A stretch of 64,000 nucleotides of DNA from Mycolicibacterium hodleri (GCF_006439015.1 NZ_RCZG01000003.1:373278-437277), one strand, 5' to 3'. Positions 21,601 through 30,947 are shown, counted from the stretch's first letter. Numbers and translations: made by a program. The notes: generated by a model not told the origin, from the sequence alone.

Positions 21601-24600
21601 GTCCGACCGGCGCGATCCGGGCCCGCACCGACGATGCGCCCGCGGCGTGCAGCGAGACCTGCTGCCACGAGAAGGGCAGCGCGAGCTCGTGATCCCCGAC
21701 GGCCAGGGCAATGGCGTGCATCGAGGCGTCGAGCAGCACGGGATGAACACCGAACTCACCGGCTTGAACGTCTTCGGGGATGGTGACCTCGGCGAATACC
21801 TCGTCGCCCCGTCGCCACATGGCGGTGAGTCCGCGGAAGGCCGGACCGTATTCGTAGCCGCGAGCGGCCAACAGCTCGTAGGCGTCGCTGACGTCGGTCG
21901 CCACCGCGCCCGCAGGCGGCCACGCCGACAGGTCGGCCGTCGGTGCGCTGGCGGCTTGACCGACGACCGCCTCGGCGTGCTGTACCCACGGTGACTCGCC
22001 GTCGTCGCTGCGCGAGAAGATCGACACCGCTTGCGATCCCGACTCCTCGGCAGCGCTGACGAGCACCCGGACGGTGACTCCGGACGGCGCCACCACCAGT
22101 GGCGCCTGCAGGGTGAGCTCCTCGACGACCGGGCAGCCCACTTCATCGCCGGCACGAATGGCCAGTTCGACGAATCCTGCACCGGGAAAGAGGATTACCC
22201 CACCGACGGCGTGGTCGGCCAGCCACGGCTGTGTCGCGGTGGCCAGCCGGCCGGTCAGAACGACCTGCCCCGTTTCGGGCACCTCGACGACGGCACCCAG
22301 CAGTGCGTGGGCGGCCCCGTTGAGGCCGAAACCGGTGGCGTCCGAGGTGCCGGTACCGCCGCCGGACAACCAGAAGCGGCGTCGATCGAAGGCATACGTC
22401 GGGATGTCGACCAACCGACCGCCGTCGCACACCGCGCGCCAGTCCACCCCGATGCCGGAGATGAAGGCCTGCGCCGCCGAGGTGAGGAAGCGGTCCCAAC
22501 CGCCCTCGTCGCGGCCCAGTGTCGGCACGACGACCGGTTCGCCTGCACCCTCGGTGCAGTCGCGGACGGTGTCCTCGACACCTGCGATGAGCGCCGGGTG
22601 CGGGCTGGTCTCGACGAAGGCCCGGTAGCCGTGGCCGCATGCCGCCCGGACGGCCTGGTCGAACTGCACGGTCTGTCGGATGTTGCGGTACCAGTAGTCG
22701 GCGTCGAGAGTCGCGGTGTCGACGAGATCACCTGTGACGGTGGAGAAGAACGCCGTGCGGGTCGACTGCGGCTCGATGCCGGAGAGTGCCTCCTGCAATC
22801 GGCCGTCGATCGCCTCGACCTGTGCCGAGTGCGAGGCGTAGTCGACGTCGATCCTGCGGGCGCGGATCTCCAGCGCCTCGCACTGCTGCATCAGGGCGTC
22901 GAGCGCGGCCGACTCGCCGGAGACCACGACGGCGGAGCGCCCGTTGATCACGGCGATGCTTAGTGGTTCCTCCGTCGCCCCGCTCGCCTCGGCGCGATCG
23001 GACTGAATGTCCAACCCTGCCAACAGCTCTCGGGCGCGGTCCACCCCGCAGGCCAACGACACCATGCCCGCCGAGCCGGATAGTTCGACCAGAAGCTTGC
23101 TGCGCAGTGCGACCACGCACGCGGCGTCGCGAAGAGATAGTGCCCCCGCGACGTGGGCGGCGGCGATCTCACCTTGGGAGTGGCCGATGACGGCATCCGG
23201 CGTGACGCCAACGGAGGCCCACAGTTCCGCCAGCGACACCATCACGGCGAACAGTGCAGGCTGCACGACGTCGACGCGGTCCAGGCTCGGCGCCCCTGGC
23301 GTGCCCCGCAGCACGTCGATGAGCGACCAGTCGACGAACTCCGCGAGCGCTTCCGAGCAGGCCGTCATCTTGGCGGCGAAGACCGGTGCGGCGGACATCA
23401 GTTCGATGCCCATGCCAAGCCACTGACTGCCCTGCCCAGGGAAGACGAAGGCGACCTTGCCGACGGGCGTGGCCGTGCCACGGATCACCCGCGTGATGTC
23501 GGCGTCGGACGTCACTTCCGACAGGCCGGCCAGCAGCTGGTTCCGATCGGTGCCGAGGACCACGGCGCGGTGCTCGAACGACGTGCGCCCGGCCAGGGTC
23601 CACGCCACGTCGCGATCGTCCAGGTCGGCGTGCGCGGCGAGATGCTCCGACAGGCGGGCCGCCTGCCCGCGCAGTGAGGTCGGCGACTTGGCGGAGAGCA
23701 CCCATGGCAGCACGGAGGCCGGTGGCGGCGTCGTCGCCTCAGCGTCGATCTCGACCGGCGGGGCCGATTCGACGATCACGTGGGCGTTGGTGCCGCTGAT
23801 GCCGAACGACGAGATGCCTGCACGTCGTGGTGTGCCGCTGGCCGGCCAGGGCTGCGGCTCCGTCAACAGGGACACCGCGCCCGCGGTCCAATCGACGTGC
23901 GGACTGGGCGCATCGACGTGCAGTGTCGCGGGAAGCGACTCGTGGCGCATCGACATGATCATCTTGATCACGCCCGCGACGCCCGCCGCGGCCTGGGTGT
24001 GGCCCATGTTGGACTTCACCGAGCCCAGCCACAGCGGCTGAGTCCGGTCCTGTCCGTAGGTCCCCAGTAGCGCCTGCGCTTCGATGGGGTCACCGAGCGG
24101 CGTGCCCGTTCCGTGGCCCTCGACGACGTCGACCTGCGACGTCGATAGGCCTGCGTTGGCCAGCGCGGCGCGCACCACGCGCTGCTGCGACGGTCCGTTG
24201 GGCGCCGTCAGACCGTTCGAGGCGCCGTCCTGGTTGACCGCCGATCCCTTCACCACGGCGAGAACGGGGTGACCCAGCCGCTGCGCGTCCGAGAGCCGCT
24301 CGACGACCAGCACGCCGCCGCCCTCCGCCCAGCCGACACCGTCGGCCGCCCCGGCGTAGGGCTTGCAGCGACCGTCGGCCGCCAGGCCGCGATGGCGGCT
24401 GAACTCGACGAAGATGGTCGGGGTCGCGTTGACGGTGACGCCGCCCGCCAGGGCCATGTCGCACTCGCCGAGCCGCAGCGCCTGCACCGCCATGTGCAGA
24501 GCGACCAGGGACGACGAGCACGCGGTGTCGATGGAGACCGCGGGGCCTTCCAGACCAAGCACGTAGGCCACCCGGCCGGACGTCACACTCGACGTCATGC

Positions 24601-25126
24601 CGGTGAGGCGGTAACCCTCGATGCTGTCGTTGGACATGCCGTAGCCACCGGCGATCACGCCCGCGAACACACCCGTCGCACTGCCCCGCAGAGACGTCGG
24701 ATCGACACCTGCGCGCTCGAGTGCCTCCCACGACAGTTCCAGCAGCATGCGCTGCTGCGGATCCATGGCGAGGGCCTCGCTGGGCGCGATGCCGAAGAAG
24801 CCCGCATCGAAGTCGGCGACGTCGTCGACGAAGCTGCCGGCGCGGGCATAAGACTTGCCTGGCGCATCGGGATCGGGGTCGTACAGGCTGGCGACGTCCC
24901 AGCCACGGTCGTCCGGCAGATCCGACGCCACGTCGCGACCCGAGGCCACCATGTCCCAGAGGCCCTCGGGGGAGTTCACGCCGCCCGGGAATCGGCACGA
25001 CATCCCGACCACGGCGATCGGTTCGCCGGAGCGCTCGAGCAGAGCCCGGTTCTGGGTCTTCAACCGGTCGTTCTGGACGAGTGCCCGGCGAAGCGCCTCG
25101 GTGGCGTGTGCGAGTTGATCGGCCAT
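12641..25126 (-). CDS. pks12: Bimodular type I polyketide synthase Pks12 (mycoketide synthase)
   Basis: 4161 residues, two complete modules, each KS-AT-DH-ER-KR-ACP. Module 1: KS Cys203, His338; AT Ser650 (GHSQG) with YASH at 763-766 (methylmalonyl type); DH His972/Asp1133; ER; KR Tyr1843; ACP Ser2015. Module 2: KS Cys2242, His2377; AT Ser2686 (GHSIG) with HAFH at 2783-2786 (malonyl type); DH His2987/Asp3148; ER; KR Tyr3866; ACP Ser4038. All catalytic residues are present. An N-terminal coiled docking segment and a C-terminal tail ending in acidic residues match Mtb Pks12 (Rv2048c). There is no thioesterase. Fully reducing, alternating C5/C4 extension fits mycoketide synthesis. ATG 25126 gives [16 protein letters not shown], the family start. 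Confidence 0.97.
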   Translation of the reverse strand: MADQLAHATEALRRALVQNDRLKTQNRALLERSGEPIAVVGMSCRFPGGVNSPEGLWDMVASGRDVASDLPDDRGWDVASLYDPDPDAPGKSYARAGSFVDDVADFDAGFFGIAPSEALAMDPQQRMLLELSWEALERAGVDPTSLRGSATGVFAGVIAGGYGMSNDSIEGYRLTGMTSSVTSGRVAYVLGLEGPAVSIDTACSSSLVALHMAVQALRLGECDMALAGGVTVNATPTIFVEFSRHRGLAADGRCKPYAGAADGVGWAEGGGVLVVERLSDAQRLGHPVLAVVKGSAVNQDGASNGLTAPNGPSQQRVVRAALANAGLSTSQVDVVEGHGTGTPLGDPIEAQALLGTYGQDRTQPLWLGSVKSNMGHTQAAAGVAGVIKMIMSMRHESLPATLHVDAPSPHVDWTAGAVSLLTEPQPWPASGTPRRAGISSFGISGTNAHVIVESAPPVEIDAEATTPPPASVLPWVLSAKSPTSLRGQAARLSEHLAAHADLDDRDVAWTLAGRTSFEHRAVVLGTDRNQLLAGLSEVTSDADITRVIRGTATPVGKVAFVFPGQGSQWLGMGIELMSAAPVFAAKMTACSEALAEFVDWSLIDVLRGTPGAPSLDRVDVVQPALFAVMVSLAELWASVGVTPDAVIGHSQGEIAAAHVAGALSLRDAACVVALRSKLLVELSGSAGMVSLACGVDRARELLAGLDIQSDRAEASGATEEPLSIAVINGRSAVVVSGESAALDALMQQCEALEIRARRIDVDYASHSAQVEAIDGRLQEALSGIEPQSTRTAFFSTVTGDLVDTATLDADYWYRNIRQTVQFDQAVRAACGHGYRAFVETSPHPALIAGVEDTVRDCTEGAGEPVVVPTLGRDEGGWDRFLTSAAQAFISGIGVDWRAVCDGGRLVDIPTYAFDRRRFWLSGGGTGTSDATGFGLNGAAHALLGAVVEVPETGQVVLTGRLATATQPWLADHAVGGVILFPGAGFVELAIRAGDEVGCPVVEELTLQAPLVVAPSGVTVRVLVSAAEESGSQAVSIFSRSDDGESPWVQHAEAVVGQAASAPTADLSAWPPAGAVATDVSDAYELLAARGYEYGPAFRGLTAMWRRGDEVFAEVTIPEDVQAGEFGVHPVLLDASMHAIALAVGDHELALPFSWQQVSLHAAGASSVRARIAPVGPNSVSIDLADGLGLPVLSVGSMTTRPVSAEQLALVGRAGADGELLEVEWSAVSVPEVSGSNADDFTLYETEPGAIDSEDLAAQVHTTVHRALERLQSWLAETSSSTLVIATHGAVALPGEDVTDLAGAAVWGLVRAAQTENPGRIVLVDAAGELDVPAVLAVGEPQVVLRAGVLHVARVVRSRGVDSVLQPPTTGKPWRLGITTAGTFDNLALEEVPHSEEPLRAAHIRVEMNAVAANFRDVMITLGMFTHDALLGSEGAGVVVEVGEGVTDFAVGDRVMGLFPEGTGTVVQADARLVAPIPTGWTDAEAAATLVVFTTAYYGLRELADVQPGQSILIHAATGGVGLAAVQLARYWGLDVYTSASRPKWDTLRAMGFDDDHIGDSRTLDFEQKFADVTGGRGFDVILDSLAGDFVDASLRLLPRGGSFLEMGKTDIRDADTVAAAHPGVRYRAFDLFEPGRPRMHEYIVELSRMFEEGILRPLPVTTWDIRRAPAALRHLSQARHIGKIVMTMPAAWTRGTVLITGGTGMAGASMARHVVEDHGVRHLTLLSRRGPDAPGAADLVAELTAAGADVRVLAADAADRSELRAALGSIDPGHPLSGVIHAAGVLDDAVVGSLTPDRIDPVLRAKVDAAWNLHELSLETNVAAFVMFSSMAGVVGSSGQANYCAANTFLDALAAHRRAHGLPATSLAWGLWEQASDMTGHLADADLTRLSRDGILALSTTDAMALFDSALVVGEPLLAPVRIDRAALRSRSAEGLLPPMFAQLASTSARRRVDDSLVAAKSKSALAQRLHGLTEQAQQALVLDLLRAHMAAVLGNTEPDAITAELAFSDHGFDSLTAVELRNRLKTATGLALSPTLIFDYPTPDALAGYIRQELAGSPQELAQATQVVSVTDEPIAIVGMSCRYPGGVDSPEALWDMVAAGRDVLTDFPTDRGWDLNGLFSADADAPGKSYASTGGFLQNAADFDPGFFGVSPTEALAMDPQQRLFLELAWEGLERGGIDPTSLRGSATGVFAGVYAQGYGVGAEGAEGFRLTGQASSVASGRVSYVLGLEGPAVSIDTACSSSLVALHMAVQALRTGECDLALAGGVTVNATPDIFVEFSRQRGLSSDGRCKSFAGAADGTGFADGGGILVVERLSDAQRHGHQVLALVRGSAINQDGASNGLTAPNGPSQQRVLRSALANAGLSAADVDVVEAHGTGTTLGDPIEAQALLATYGQDRTHPLWLGSIKSNMGHAQAAAGVAGIIKMVQSMRHEQLPATLHVDEPTPHVDWTMGSVALLTEAQPWPANGTPRRAGVSSFGISGTNAHVIIEQAPTSEVPAVETSHPAVVPWALSAKSPEALGDQARRIAEHVEAHPELDAVDVGWTLGGRATFPHRAVMLGGDRESLLAELRGLAEDQQGPGTVRGRASGSGKTAYVFPGQGAQALGMGRELHAEFGVFAEAFDAVTRELDRHLLRPIRDVMWGSNAAVLDSTEFAQPALFTVEVALFRLLESFGLRPDYVLGHSIGELTAAHVAGVLSLENAAALVAARGRLMQRLPEGGAMVAVSASEAEMAPLLRDGVGIAAINGPNSVVISGPEEPVLAVAEEARATGCRVHQLSVSHAFHSSLMEPMLLEFSTVAGGMTLSEPTIPVISNLTGELAGPDFATAPYWARHIMEAVRFADSARFLESVGVTRFLEVGPASGLTASIALSLSDSEPVTASTIKKDDSEPTALLTALATLSVAGVDVDWRTACRGGRLVDLPTYAFQRRRFWLSSNASGSTDAAGLGLGGTDHALLGAVVESPESGGVVLTGRLSASSQPWLADHAVAGVVLFPGAGFVELAIRAGDEVGCSRVDELMLHAPLVLPSEGVAVQVVVSEADGAGGRVVSIFSRAQHDSATWILNAEGELGVESSAPGSDLSIWPPVGAQEIDVADAYAELSARGYEYGPAFRGLTAMWRRGDEVFAEVALPQDLQAGGFGVHPVLLDGALHAVVLSRDDNDGEMALPFSWQKVSLHASGASAVRARLAPNGTSSMSIDLADGLGLPVLSVEAMVARPVTAQQLAAAVGGSGGGELFEVVWSAATPSADGTSADAVFEVFESVPAAIESDDLSGVYGATHVALERLQSWLAETSEATTPSTLVVTTRGAVALPGEDVTDLAGAAVWGLVRAAQTEHPGRVVLVDADADIDPAVVVALAEPQVVVRDGVLHTARVLPSRAAESLLTPPDGGAPWRLTVNAESSTGTFDDLTLQEIPDAAEPLAPGRIRVAVRAIGANFRDVMIALGLYPGGGVMGIEAAGLVVEVAPGVTEVSVGDRVMGLFPEGTGTLATTDARVVLPIPADWGYAQGAGFTVGFATAFFALRGLADVQPGQSVLIHAGTGGVGMAAVQLARHWGLEVFATASQPKWDTLRAMGFDDDHIGDSRTLDFEQKFLAVTGGRGVDVVLDSLSGDFVDASLRLLPRGGAFLEMGKTDIRDADTVSASHPGVRYRAFDLFEAGADGVARILAGVSALSDSGALRPLPVATWDVRRAPAALRHLSQARHIGKVVLTMPDAWAGGTVLITGGTGMAGASVARHIVANHGVRHLVLLSRRGPEAPGAAELVAELTDAGAHVQVIAADAADRDALGKGLADIDHQHALSAVIHTAGVIDDAVLTSLTPDRVDAVLRAKVDAAWNLHELTRDLDLSAFVMFSSMAGLVGASGQANYSAANAYLDALATHRRANGLPAMSLGWGLWEQASGMTGHLQDVDLARLNRDGILALAVDDALALFDEALTVDEPFLVPARIDRVALRAKSAAGTLPPMFIDLISGPARRQVGDSLAAAQSRSALSQRLSGLPTDEQHDLLLDLVRSHMATVLGLPNPQSIAPDLAFQDHGFDSLTAVELRNRLKAATGLTLSPTLIFDYPNPSAIAEYFRTQLVGESEQAPATSAVDEELQRVVASIPVKRLRQAGVLDMLLNLAAQGSGVDTGDAAALTEPRSQDIADMDLQDLLAAFGEDDDDG

Positions 25127-25149
25127 ACGGTGTGAAACCCCTGTCTGGA

Positions 25150-25167
25150 TCACTGCGCGTGCAGTGA
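25150..25167. promoter_or_regulatory. Operator candidate upstream of pks12
   Basis: Perfect 7-bp arms TCACTGC and GCAGTGA around GCGT; outside an A/C mismatch, two further pairs (GG/CC) extend the symmetry. It lies 23 bases before the pks12 ATG, where a bound regulator would block transcription or early elongation. The regulator is unknown. Confidence 0.45.
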
Positions 25168-25192
25168 CCCACAAGTATTCGCTACCTCGCGC

Positions 25193-25264
25193 CCATTGGA
25201 TGAACCGAGCAGATGCCAATGGCACCCAACGATGCAGCGGTAACGCTGTCAGAACATTGTGTTC
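25193..25264. promoter_or_regulatory. Further inverted repeats in the pks12-ppdK divergent spacer
   Basis: CCATTGG (25193-25199) and CCAATGG (25216-25222) form a 7-bp inverted repeat with a 16-base gap, and GAACATTGTGTTC (25252-25264) is a 5-bp-arm palindrome. Both lie in the 230-base spacer between pks12 and the divergent ppdK-like gene, which must hold promoters for both. Assignment to either gene is not possible by eye. Confidence 0.3.
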
Positions 25265-25356
25265 CCTGCTTCACGCGGCTCGTCACGCACCTGCTTACAC
25301 TCGGGCATTCCTGGGAAGTTTCCAAGCACCACGGGGCGAGACGACGGAGCGCAGCG

Positions 25357-26862
25357 ATGACACTCGGCGCAGGTAGCCGACACGTTCACGCCGTGCATCG
25401 CCATACCGCGGCGGCGCTGCACGTCGGCTTGGACGAGGCTACACGGACGGTCGTCGGCGGCAAGGGTCGCGCCGTCGCGGCGATGGCGGCCATGGGTCTG
25501 CCCGTTCCGCCGGCGTTCTGCGTGACCTCAGAATGGTGCGACGAATGCGCGCATGATCCTGCGGCGATCGTCGACCGGATGTGGCAGGACGTACTGGGTG
25601 GGCTGACGGTGCTGGAGCAACGGACGGGGTGCACGTTCGGCGCAGGCCCGCACCCACTGCTGCTGTCGGTCCGCAGCAGTGGCGTGACCTCCATGCCGGG
25701 CATGCTCGACACCGTTCTGAACGTCGGGATCGACGACGCGGTCGCCGACGCGCTCGGCACCCGGTATTCGGCCCAGTTCGCCCACGACACCCGGGAGCGG
25801 TTCCGCCGCGGCTACCGGCGTGCCGTCCAAGGCGACGCGGCCGTGCCCGACGAGCCCATGGCGCAACTGCGGGGCGCCATCGAAGCGGTGGCCTCGTCGT
25901 GGTCGTCGAGCCGGGTGACCGCCTACCGTGCCCATCATCGTCTGGAGCGGGGCGGCATCGCGATCCTGTTGCAGGCCATGGTCTTCGGCAACCTGGATGC
26001 CCGCTCGGGCACCGGTGTGATGTTCACCCGTGATCCAGCGTCCGGTGCCTCGCGCCCGTTTGGCGAATGGCTCCCCGCCGCTCAGGGCGACGACGTGGTG
26101 TCGGGGACCAGCGACGCCGAACCGCTCGACGGGATGCGAGACCGCCTTCCGGATGCGTACGACGAGTTGATCGACGCGGGCATGCGCCTGGAACGGCTTG
26201 GCGCCGATGTCCAGGACGTCGAGTTCACCGTCGAGGCGGGCAGGTTGTGGCTGCTGCAATCTCGGGTGGCGAAACGCTCCCCACGCGCCGCGGTGCGGCT
26301 CGCCGTGGCGTTTCATGACGAGGGCGTCATCGATCACGTGGAGGTGCTCCGTCGGGTGACCCCGGAGCAGCTGGCCGCGGCTCTCGAGGTGCGATCGGCT
26401 CCGTCCGGCCCGCCGCTGGCCACCGGTGCGGCCGCCTGTCCCGGCGTCGCGTCGGGCCTGGTCTGCGTGAGCAGCGACGATGCCATCGAGGCGGCTGATG
26501 ACGGGCGCGACGCCATCCTGGTGCGTCCAACGACGAGCCCCGACGACGTCGCCGGAATGATGGCGGCCAAGGCCGTCGTCACCGAGGTCGGCGGGGCCAG
26601 CAGTCACGCCGCCATCGTGGCGCGCGAACTCGGGATCCCCGCGGTCGTCGGCTGCGGGGTCGGGATCAGCGACCTCCTGGCTGGCCGGACCGTCACCGTC
26701 GACGGCGACGCGGGGGAGGTGCGCGACGGGGAGGCTTCGGCGGCAGGTCCGGCCGATGACCCGGAGCTGCTGCGATTCGCCGAGCTGGTGCGCAGCGCCG
26801 ACGACGCGGCGGCCGAGCCGTTGCAGGCCGTTCTGCGCGCCGCAGGAGGGGGCCTCGGGTGA
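25357..26862 (+). CDS. ppdK: Pyruvate phosphate dikinase-like protein lacking the TIM barrel (PpdK)
   Basis: 501 residues, close to Mtb PpdK (Rv1127c, about 490). The ATP-grasp nucleotide-binding domain shows GGKG (34-37), SVRSSGVTSMPGMLDT (104-119), VMFTRDPASG (221-230) and VEFTVEAGRLWLLQSR (288-303). The phosphohistidine swivelling domain shows [17 protein letters not shown] with His417. The C-terminal PEP/pyruvate-binding barrel of full-length PPDK (about 870 residues) is missing, so it could charge its histidine from ATP but has no place for pyruvate. ATG 25357 has GGAG nine bases upstream; earlier in-frame ATGs at 25213 and 25219 add implausible sequence. Divergent from pks12 and overlapping the next gene by four bases. 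Confidence 0.88.
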   Translation: MTLGAGSRHVHAVHRHTAAALHVGLDEATRTVVGGKGRAVAAMAAMGLPVPPAFCVTSEWCDECAHDPAAIVDRMWQDVLGGLTVLEQRTGCTFGAGPHPLLLSVRSSGVTSMPGMLDTVLNVGIDDAVADALGTRYSAQFAHDTRERFRRGYRRAVQGDAAVPDEPMAQLRGAIEAVASSWSSSRVTAYRAHHRLERGGIAILLQAMVFGNLDARSGTGVMFTRDPASGASRPFGEWLPAAQGDDVVSGTSDAEPLDGMRDRLPDAYDELIDAGMRLERLGADVQDVEFTVEAGRLWLLQSRVAKRSPRAAVRLAVAFHDEGVIDHVEVLRRVTPEQLAAALEVRSAPSGPPLATGAAACPGVASGLVCVSSDDAIEAADDGRDAILVRPTTSPDDVAGMMAAKAVVTEVGGASSHAAIVARELGIPAVVGCGVGISDLLAGRTVTVDGDAGEVRDGEASAAGPADDPELLRFAELVRSADDAAAEPLQAVLRAAGGGLG

Positions 26863-27428
26863 GCGACGTCGAGGATCTGGCCATCCTGCAGTTGGTTCGG
26901 CTGAAGGGTCGAGTCGGTCGCGCCGAACTGGCGGGCCCCGTCGACGAGCTGGTCGGCCGTGGGTTTCTGGTCGACGCACCGACGACGCGGCTGACGAACG
27001 ATGGGCGGAGCCGGTTGGCCGAGCTCCTCGCCGCCGAGCGCGCCACCATCGACCCGGAAGCCACGAACCGCGCCTACGAGCGGTTTCTCGTCGTCAACGC
27101 CGCCTTCAAGCCCCTGATCTCGCAGTGGCAGATGAAGAGGGACTCGGCAGGCCCGGACGACGTGACAGCCGTCCTCGCCGAGGTCGACGAACTGCACCGA
27201 GACGTGGTTTCCGTGATCGCCAGCGCGAGCGACCTGATCCCGCGGCTCGCCACGTACGCCGATCGCCTCGACGCTGCGCTGCGCAGGGCGCACGACGGGG
27301 ACATGTCCTGGTTGACCCGTCCGATGGTCGATTCGTACCACACGGTGTGGTTCGAGTTGCACGAGGAATTGATCGGCCTGACCGGCCGCACGCGCGAAGA
27401 AGAGGCCGAGTCCGGCAGCGCAGACTGA
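26859..27428 (+). CDS. PpdK partner protein (Rv1126c-like)
   Basis: A 189-residue protein starting at a GTGA overlap with ppdK. Mtb has the same pair (Rv1127c-Rv1126c). Residues 1-70 look like a small winged-helix fold (DLAILQLVRLKGRVGRAELA, then GRGFLVDAPTTRLTNDGRSR), and the rest is helical with a conserved-looking WLTRPMVDSYHTVWFELHEELI near the C-terminus. It could be a regulatory or substrate-presenting subunit of PpdK, or a DNA-binding protein. The constant pairing is the only functional hint. Confidence 0.75.
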   Translation: MSDVEDLAILQLVRLKGRVGRAELAGPVDELVGRGFLVDAPTTRLTNDGRSRLAELLAAERATIDPEATNRAYERFLVVNAAFKPLISQWQMKRDSAGPDDVTAVLAEVDELHRDVVSVIASASDLIPRLATYADRLDAALRRAHDGDMSWLTRPMVDSYHTVWFELHEELIGLTGRTREEEAESGSAD

Positions 27429-27451
27429 ATCTCCTGTGCAAAGCTGGCGGC

Positions 27452-28093
27452 GTGACCGGCGAAAAGGTGCGCGTGGTGGTGGGTGATGACCACCCGTTGT
27501 TCCGAGACGGCGTCGTCCGGGCGCTCACCTCCAGCGGATCCATCGACGTGGTCGCGGAGGCCGACGACGGCGTGGCCGCGCTGGCGCTGATCCGTGAACA
27601 CGGGCCGCAGGTCGCGCTGTTGGACTACCGCATGCCCGGTCTCGACGGCGCCCAGGTCGCTGCCGCGGTGCGCCGCGACCTGCTGCCGACACGCGTACTG
27701 CTGATCTCCGCGCACGACGAATCTGCGATCGTCTACAGCGCGCTGCAGGAGGGGGCCGCGGGATTCATCTCCAAGGAGTCCAGCCGCTCCGAACTCGTCG
27801 ACGCGGTGTTGAGCTGCGCAAAGGGCCGTGATGTCGTCGCACCGAATCTCGCTGCCGGGTTGGTCGGCGAGATTCAACGGCGCAACGACTCCGATACCCC
27901 GACGCTCAGCACGCGCGAACGCGAGGTGCTCGTCCACATCGCCAACGGGCAGACCATTCCAGCGATGGCCAAGCAGATGTTCCTGGCCCCGTCCACGGTG
28001 AAGACCCATGTGCAGCGGCTATACGAGAAGCTCGGCGTGGGCGACCGCGGTGCGGCAGTCGCGGAGGCGATGCGTCGCGGGCTGTTGGAATAA
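27452..28093 (+). CDS. NarL/LuxR-family response regulator
   Basis: A 213-residue response regulator. The receiver has the acidic pair Asp12-Asp13, phosphoacceptor Asp58 in LLDYRMPGLDG, and the switch Lys in GFISKESS. The C-terminal LuxR helix-turn-helix is at about 147-210 (LSTREREVLVHIANGQTIPAMAKQMF..STVKTHVQRLYEKLGV). The GTG at 27452 lies directly before the conserved KVRVVVGDDHPLFRDGV and is used in place of longer in-frame starts that would run into the upstream gene. The cognate histidine kinase begins three bases after the stop. The signal and targets are unknown; neighbouring ppdK or pks12 are possible targets by position only. Confidence 0.92.
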   Translation: MTGEKVRVVVGDDHPLFRDGVVRALTSSGSIDVVAEADDGVAALALIREHGPQVALLDYRMPGLDGAQVAAAVRRDLLPTRVLLISAHDESAIVYSALQEGAAGFISKESSRSELVDAVLSCAKGRDVVAPNLAAGLVGEIQRRNDSDTPTLSTREREVLVHIANGQTIPAMAKQMFLAPSTVKTHVQRLYEKLGVGDRGAAVAEAMRRGLLE

Positions 28094-28095
28094 CC

Positions 28096-29277
28096 GTGGA
28101 CCGCGCGTCCCGTCAGGTCGTCGACTACTTCGCCGCCGAACCCGTTCGCGTCTCGGCGCTGTTGCGGCTCCCGCTGATCGGTCTGATCGGTTTCCTGGTG
28201 TGGATCTGGGAGGTCGACAGCTGGCTGCCCGAGGTCTACGCGGCGATTCTCGGCGCCTACTCGCTGGCGGCCGTGGTGTGGGCGGTGGTGGTGTTCCGCG
28301 GGCCGGTGCCAGCGTGGGGCGGCCGGTTGTCCACCGGCGTCGACGTGCTCGCGGTGGTCGCGCTGTGCGTGGTGTCCGGCGGGGCGACGGCGGCGCTGCT
28401 TCCGGTGTTCTTCCTGTTGCCGCTGTCGGTGGCGTTCGGTGACCGGCCGGCGTTCACCGGCATCCTCGGCATCAGCACCGCGGCGTGCTACCTCGGGGCG
28501 TGGATCGTCTACTCCAAACGCGACGACCACGTCGGGCTGCCCGACGTGGTCTATCTTCAGGTCGGATTCCTGGTCTGGCTGGCGGTGGCCACGACTGCTC
28601 TGTGCTTCGTGCTGACCCGGCGGGCGGCGCGGGTGGCGGCGCTGCTCGAGGTGCGCAAGCGGCTGGTGGCCGAGTCAATGCAGGCCGACGAGAGGACCAA
28701 CCGGGAACTGGCCGAGCATCTTCACGACGGTCCTCTGCAGACGCTGCTCGCTGCTCGCCTGGAACTCGACGAAGTGCGCGAACGCATGCCCGACCCCGCC
28801 TTGGACATGGTCTACGCCGCACTCAACGACACTGCGGCCGGTCTGCGGTCTACGGTCACGGCGTTGCACCCGCAGGTGCTCGCCCAACTGGGGCTGACGC
28901 CGGGTGTGCGGGAACTGGTGCGGCAGTACGAGAGTCGCGGAGACTTCACCATCGACGCCGAGCTTGAAGACGTCGGCAAACCCGTGTCGCAAGCCCTGCT
29001 GTACCGGGCGGCGCGTGAATTGCTCGCCAACATCAACAAGCACGCGGGCGCCACTGCGGTCACGGTACGGATGTTCCGTACGGGCGACCGCGTGGTGCTC
29101 ACCGTCGCCGACGACGGCGCAGGTTTCGAGCCGTCGATCGTTGACCAACGCGTCGCCGAGGGCCACATCGGGCTGGCGTCGTTGCAGGCCCGGTTCGACT
29201 CGATGGGCGGTGCGATGGCGATCGACTCGACCGTTGGCCGCGGCACCCGGGTGACGGTGACGTCGCCGCCCGAGTAG
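28096..29277 (+). CDS. HisKA_3-type sensor histidine kinase
   Basis: A 393-residue membrane kinase. Residues about 20-175 carry five or six hydrophobic helices with short loops, for example LPLIGLIGFLVWIW and LLPVFFLLPLSVAFG, and no large extracytoplasmic domain, suggesting it senses the membrane or a small ligand. The dimerisation/phosphoacceptor motif EHLHDGPLQTLL places the phosphorylated His at 210, followed by Asp211. The HATPase has N-box ELLANINKHAGA and G-boxes VADDGAGF and GHIGLASLQARF. GTG start, three bases after the response regulator stop, so the pair is an operon. It ends 14 bases before the convergent DUF222 gene. Confidence 0.92.
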   Translation: MDRASRQVVDYFAAEPVRVSALLRLPLIGLIGFLVWIWEVDSWLPEVYAAILGAYSLAAVVWAVVVFRGPVPAWGGRLSTGVDVLAVVALCVVSGGATAALLPVFFLLPLSVAFGDRPAFTGILGISTAACYLGAWIVYSKRDDHVGLPDVVYLQVGFLVWLAVATTALCFVLTRRAARVAALLEVRKRLVAESMQADERTNRELAEHLHDGPLQTLLAARLELDEVRERMPDPALDMVYAALNDTAAGLRSTVTALHPQVLAQLGLTPGVRELVRQYESRGDFTIDAELEDVGKPVSQALLYRAARELLANINKHAGATAVTVRMFRTGDRVVLTVADDGAGFEPSIVDQRVAEGHIGLASLQARFDSMGGAMAIDSTVGRGTRVTVTSPPE

Positions 29278-29291
29278 GCCTCCAAGTGTGG

Positions 29292-30947
29292 TTAGAACGG
29301 CGGCTCGTCTTCGGATTCGGTTGCGGCGCGGTTGAGTTCGCGTTCTTCGGCGATGCGGGCGGCGCGGTCCTGGGCTCGGGTGGAGTTGCGCCGCGGCATC
29401 TTCAGCCCGGCGTTGTGTGCGGCGGGTATGGGTCCGGTCGCCACGGCGGGTGCGGTCGGTTGGCACAGTTCGGGGAACAGCCGTCTGCTGCCCGGTCTGG
29501 TCACGTGTCTTCGCCCGTCGGGCGCGAGCCATTCGACGGTGCCATCGGGAAGCTGGCTGTCCTGCCAACCCCCGTCGCCGCCCCAAAAAGTTTTGAGCAA
29601 GTGATGTTTTCGGCATAGTGCCTTGAGGTTGGACGACTGAGTGGGGCCGTAGGGCCACGGGATCGTGTGGTCGATGTCGGCGTTGGTGGCGGGTTCGCGG
29701 CAGCCCGGGAACCGGCACGTCAGATCGCGGGCGCGGACGAAGTCGGCCAGCGTCTTCGACGGTGTGTACCGCTTCTCCGGTGGAGCTTGGCCGGGGTGGA
29801 CGATGGCGGTGATGGTCGCTCCGAGCGCGGCCCGGCGGGCGATCACCCCGGGCAGGAACGCCCCGCCCATCATCGCGGCCGGGCGGATGGTGCTGGCCGC
29901 GGCCGGAGCCAGATCGGTGAGTGCGGTCAAGGCTTCGGTCAGGGTCTGCTCGCGCAACGGCTTCGTGAACGCCGAGGGCACGATCCCATCGAGGGCGGCA
30001 TACTCGTCAGCGGCGGAGTCTTGCACGTCGGGGGACTCGGCGCGATCGGGTTTGGCCTCGTCGGCGACCGCGTCTTGAGCGTCAGCCGGTTCGAGATCTC
30101 TGGGCGCCACGGGTGGCGTCGGTGGCGTCTCAGGGCGCGCGTCGAGGGTGTCCTGAGGTGTCACCACGTAGACCACGACGCCCGTGGAGGGTGGTGTGAG
30201 GGCGGCTAGGCAGTCATCTGCGCCGCACAGGCAGGCCAGGCGGTCCGCGCCGTGTGCCAGCGCGCCCATCGCGTCGGCCTCACGTTGATCCTTCGTCCGC
30301 GGATCAGACGGGCAGACGGTGTTGGCGAGGCCGTTCAACCGGACCTCGAGGGCCTTGGCATCTGTAGCGAACAGGGTCGCGAACAACGTCGAGATGCCAC
30401 TGCCATCCTCGGTATCGAACTGAACGCCGCGGTCGCGGGCTTGGGCGTCGCGGCGGCGCAGTGCCAGCGGGTCGACCTCGGCGACGATGGCATCGATGGT
30501 CTTCTCGGTCTTGTCCACCGACAGCGGTTCCCAATCTTGGAACGCCGACGAGAGCCCTTCGTCCAACAGGCGTAGGGCGTCGGGGTCGGTGACGTTCGCG
30601 GCGCGCTGCACGATCGCCCGCACCACCTGGTAGGAGATCAGCCCAGCCGAGAACAGCGCGGCGACCTTCGGGAACCGTTCGCGCAGGGCGACACCGACTA
30701 GCAGCATGTTGGAAGCCGCGCCGGAGGTCATCCGGGCGGCGACGCCGATATGCGCGGTGACCGCACCCCAGTTGTCCAAACACCATTGATCACGCTCAGC
30801 AGACCCGTCGGCGGCATGCGCGGCATCGAGCATGTCGACCATCGCCGAGAGTCTGCGGGCGCAGGATGCGGACTCCACCCGCGTCCACCCATCCAACGAG
30901 GAAGCACCATGGGCGCCCCTCGCCTCGGCCACCAACGCTTCGAACAT
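29292..30947 (-). CDS. DUF222 domain protein with C-terminal HNH endonuclease (13E12 type)
   Basis: A 551-residue member of the actinobacterial 13E12/REP family: N-terminal DUF222 helical region (about 1-350, with a Pro/Glu/Asp-rich insertion near 265-320) and a C-terminal HNH nuclease domain, CRFPGCREPATNADIDHTIPW then ALCRKHHLLK, which holds the two zinc-binding CxxC-like pairs and the catalytic His. Such genes are multicopy in mycobacteria and may be selfish or defence-related; the function is not established. I chose ATG 30947 (MFEALVAEARGAHG), the common family beginning, over ATG 30998. TTCGAA palindromes flank the start codon. It is convergent with the kinase and interrupts no obvious gene. 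Confidence 0.85.
   Translation of the reverse strand: MFEALVAEARGAHGASSLDGWTRVESASCARRLSAMVDMLDAAHAADGSAERDQWCLDNWGAVTAHIGVAARMTSGAASNMLLVGVALRERFPKVAALFSAGLISYQVVRAIVQRAANVTDPDALRLLDEGLSSAFQDWEPLSVDKTEKTIDAIVAEVDPLALRRRDAQARDRGVQFDTEDGSGISTLFATLFATDAKALEVRLNGLANTVCPSDPRTKDQREADAMGALAHGADRLACLCGADDCLAALTPPSTGVVVYVVTPQDTLDARPETPPTPPVAPRDLEPADAQDAVADEAKPDRAESPDVQDSAADEYAALDGIVPSAFTKPLREQTLTEALTALTDLAPAAASTIRPAAMMGGAFLPGVIARRAALGATITAIVHPGQAPPEKRYTPSKTLADFVRARDLTCRFPGCREPATNADIDHTIPWPYGPTQSSNLKALCRKHHLLKTFWGGDGGWQDSQLPDGTVEWLAPDGRRHVTRPGSRRLFPELCQPTAPAVATGPIPAAHNAGLKMPRRNSTRAQDRAARIAEERELNRAATESEDEPPF

Noticed and set aside
25193-25222. CCATTGG/CCAATGG as a terminator hairpin
   Set aside because: A 16-base loop, weak stem and no T tract; it lies in a divergent promoter region, where a terminator is not expected.
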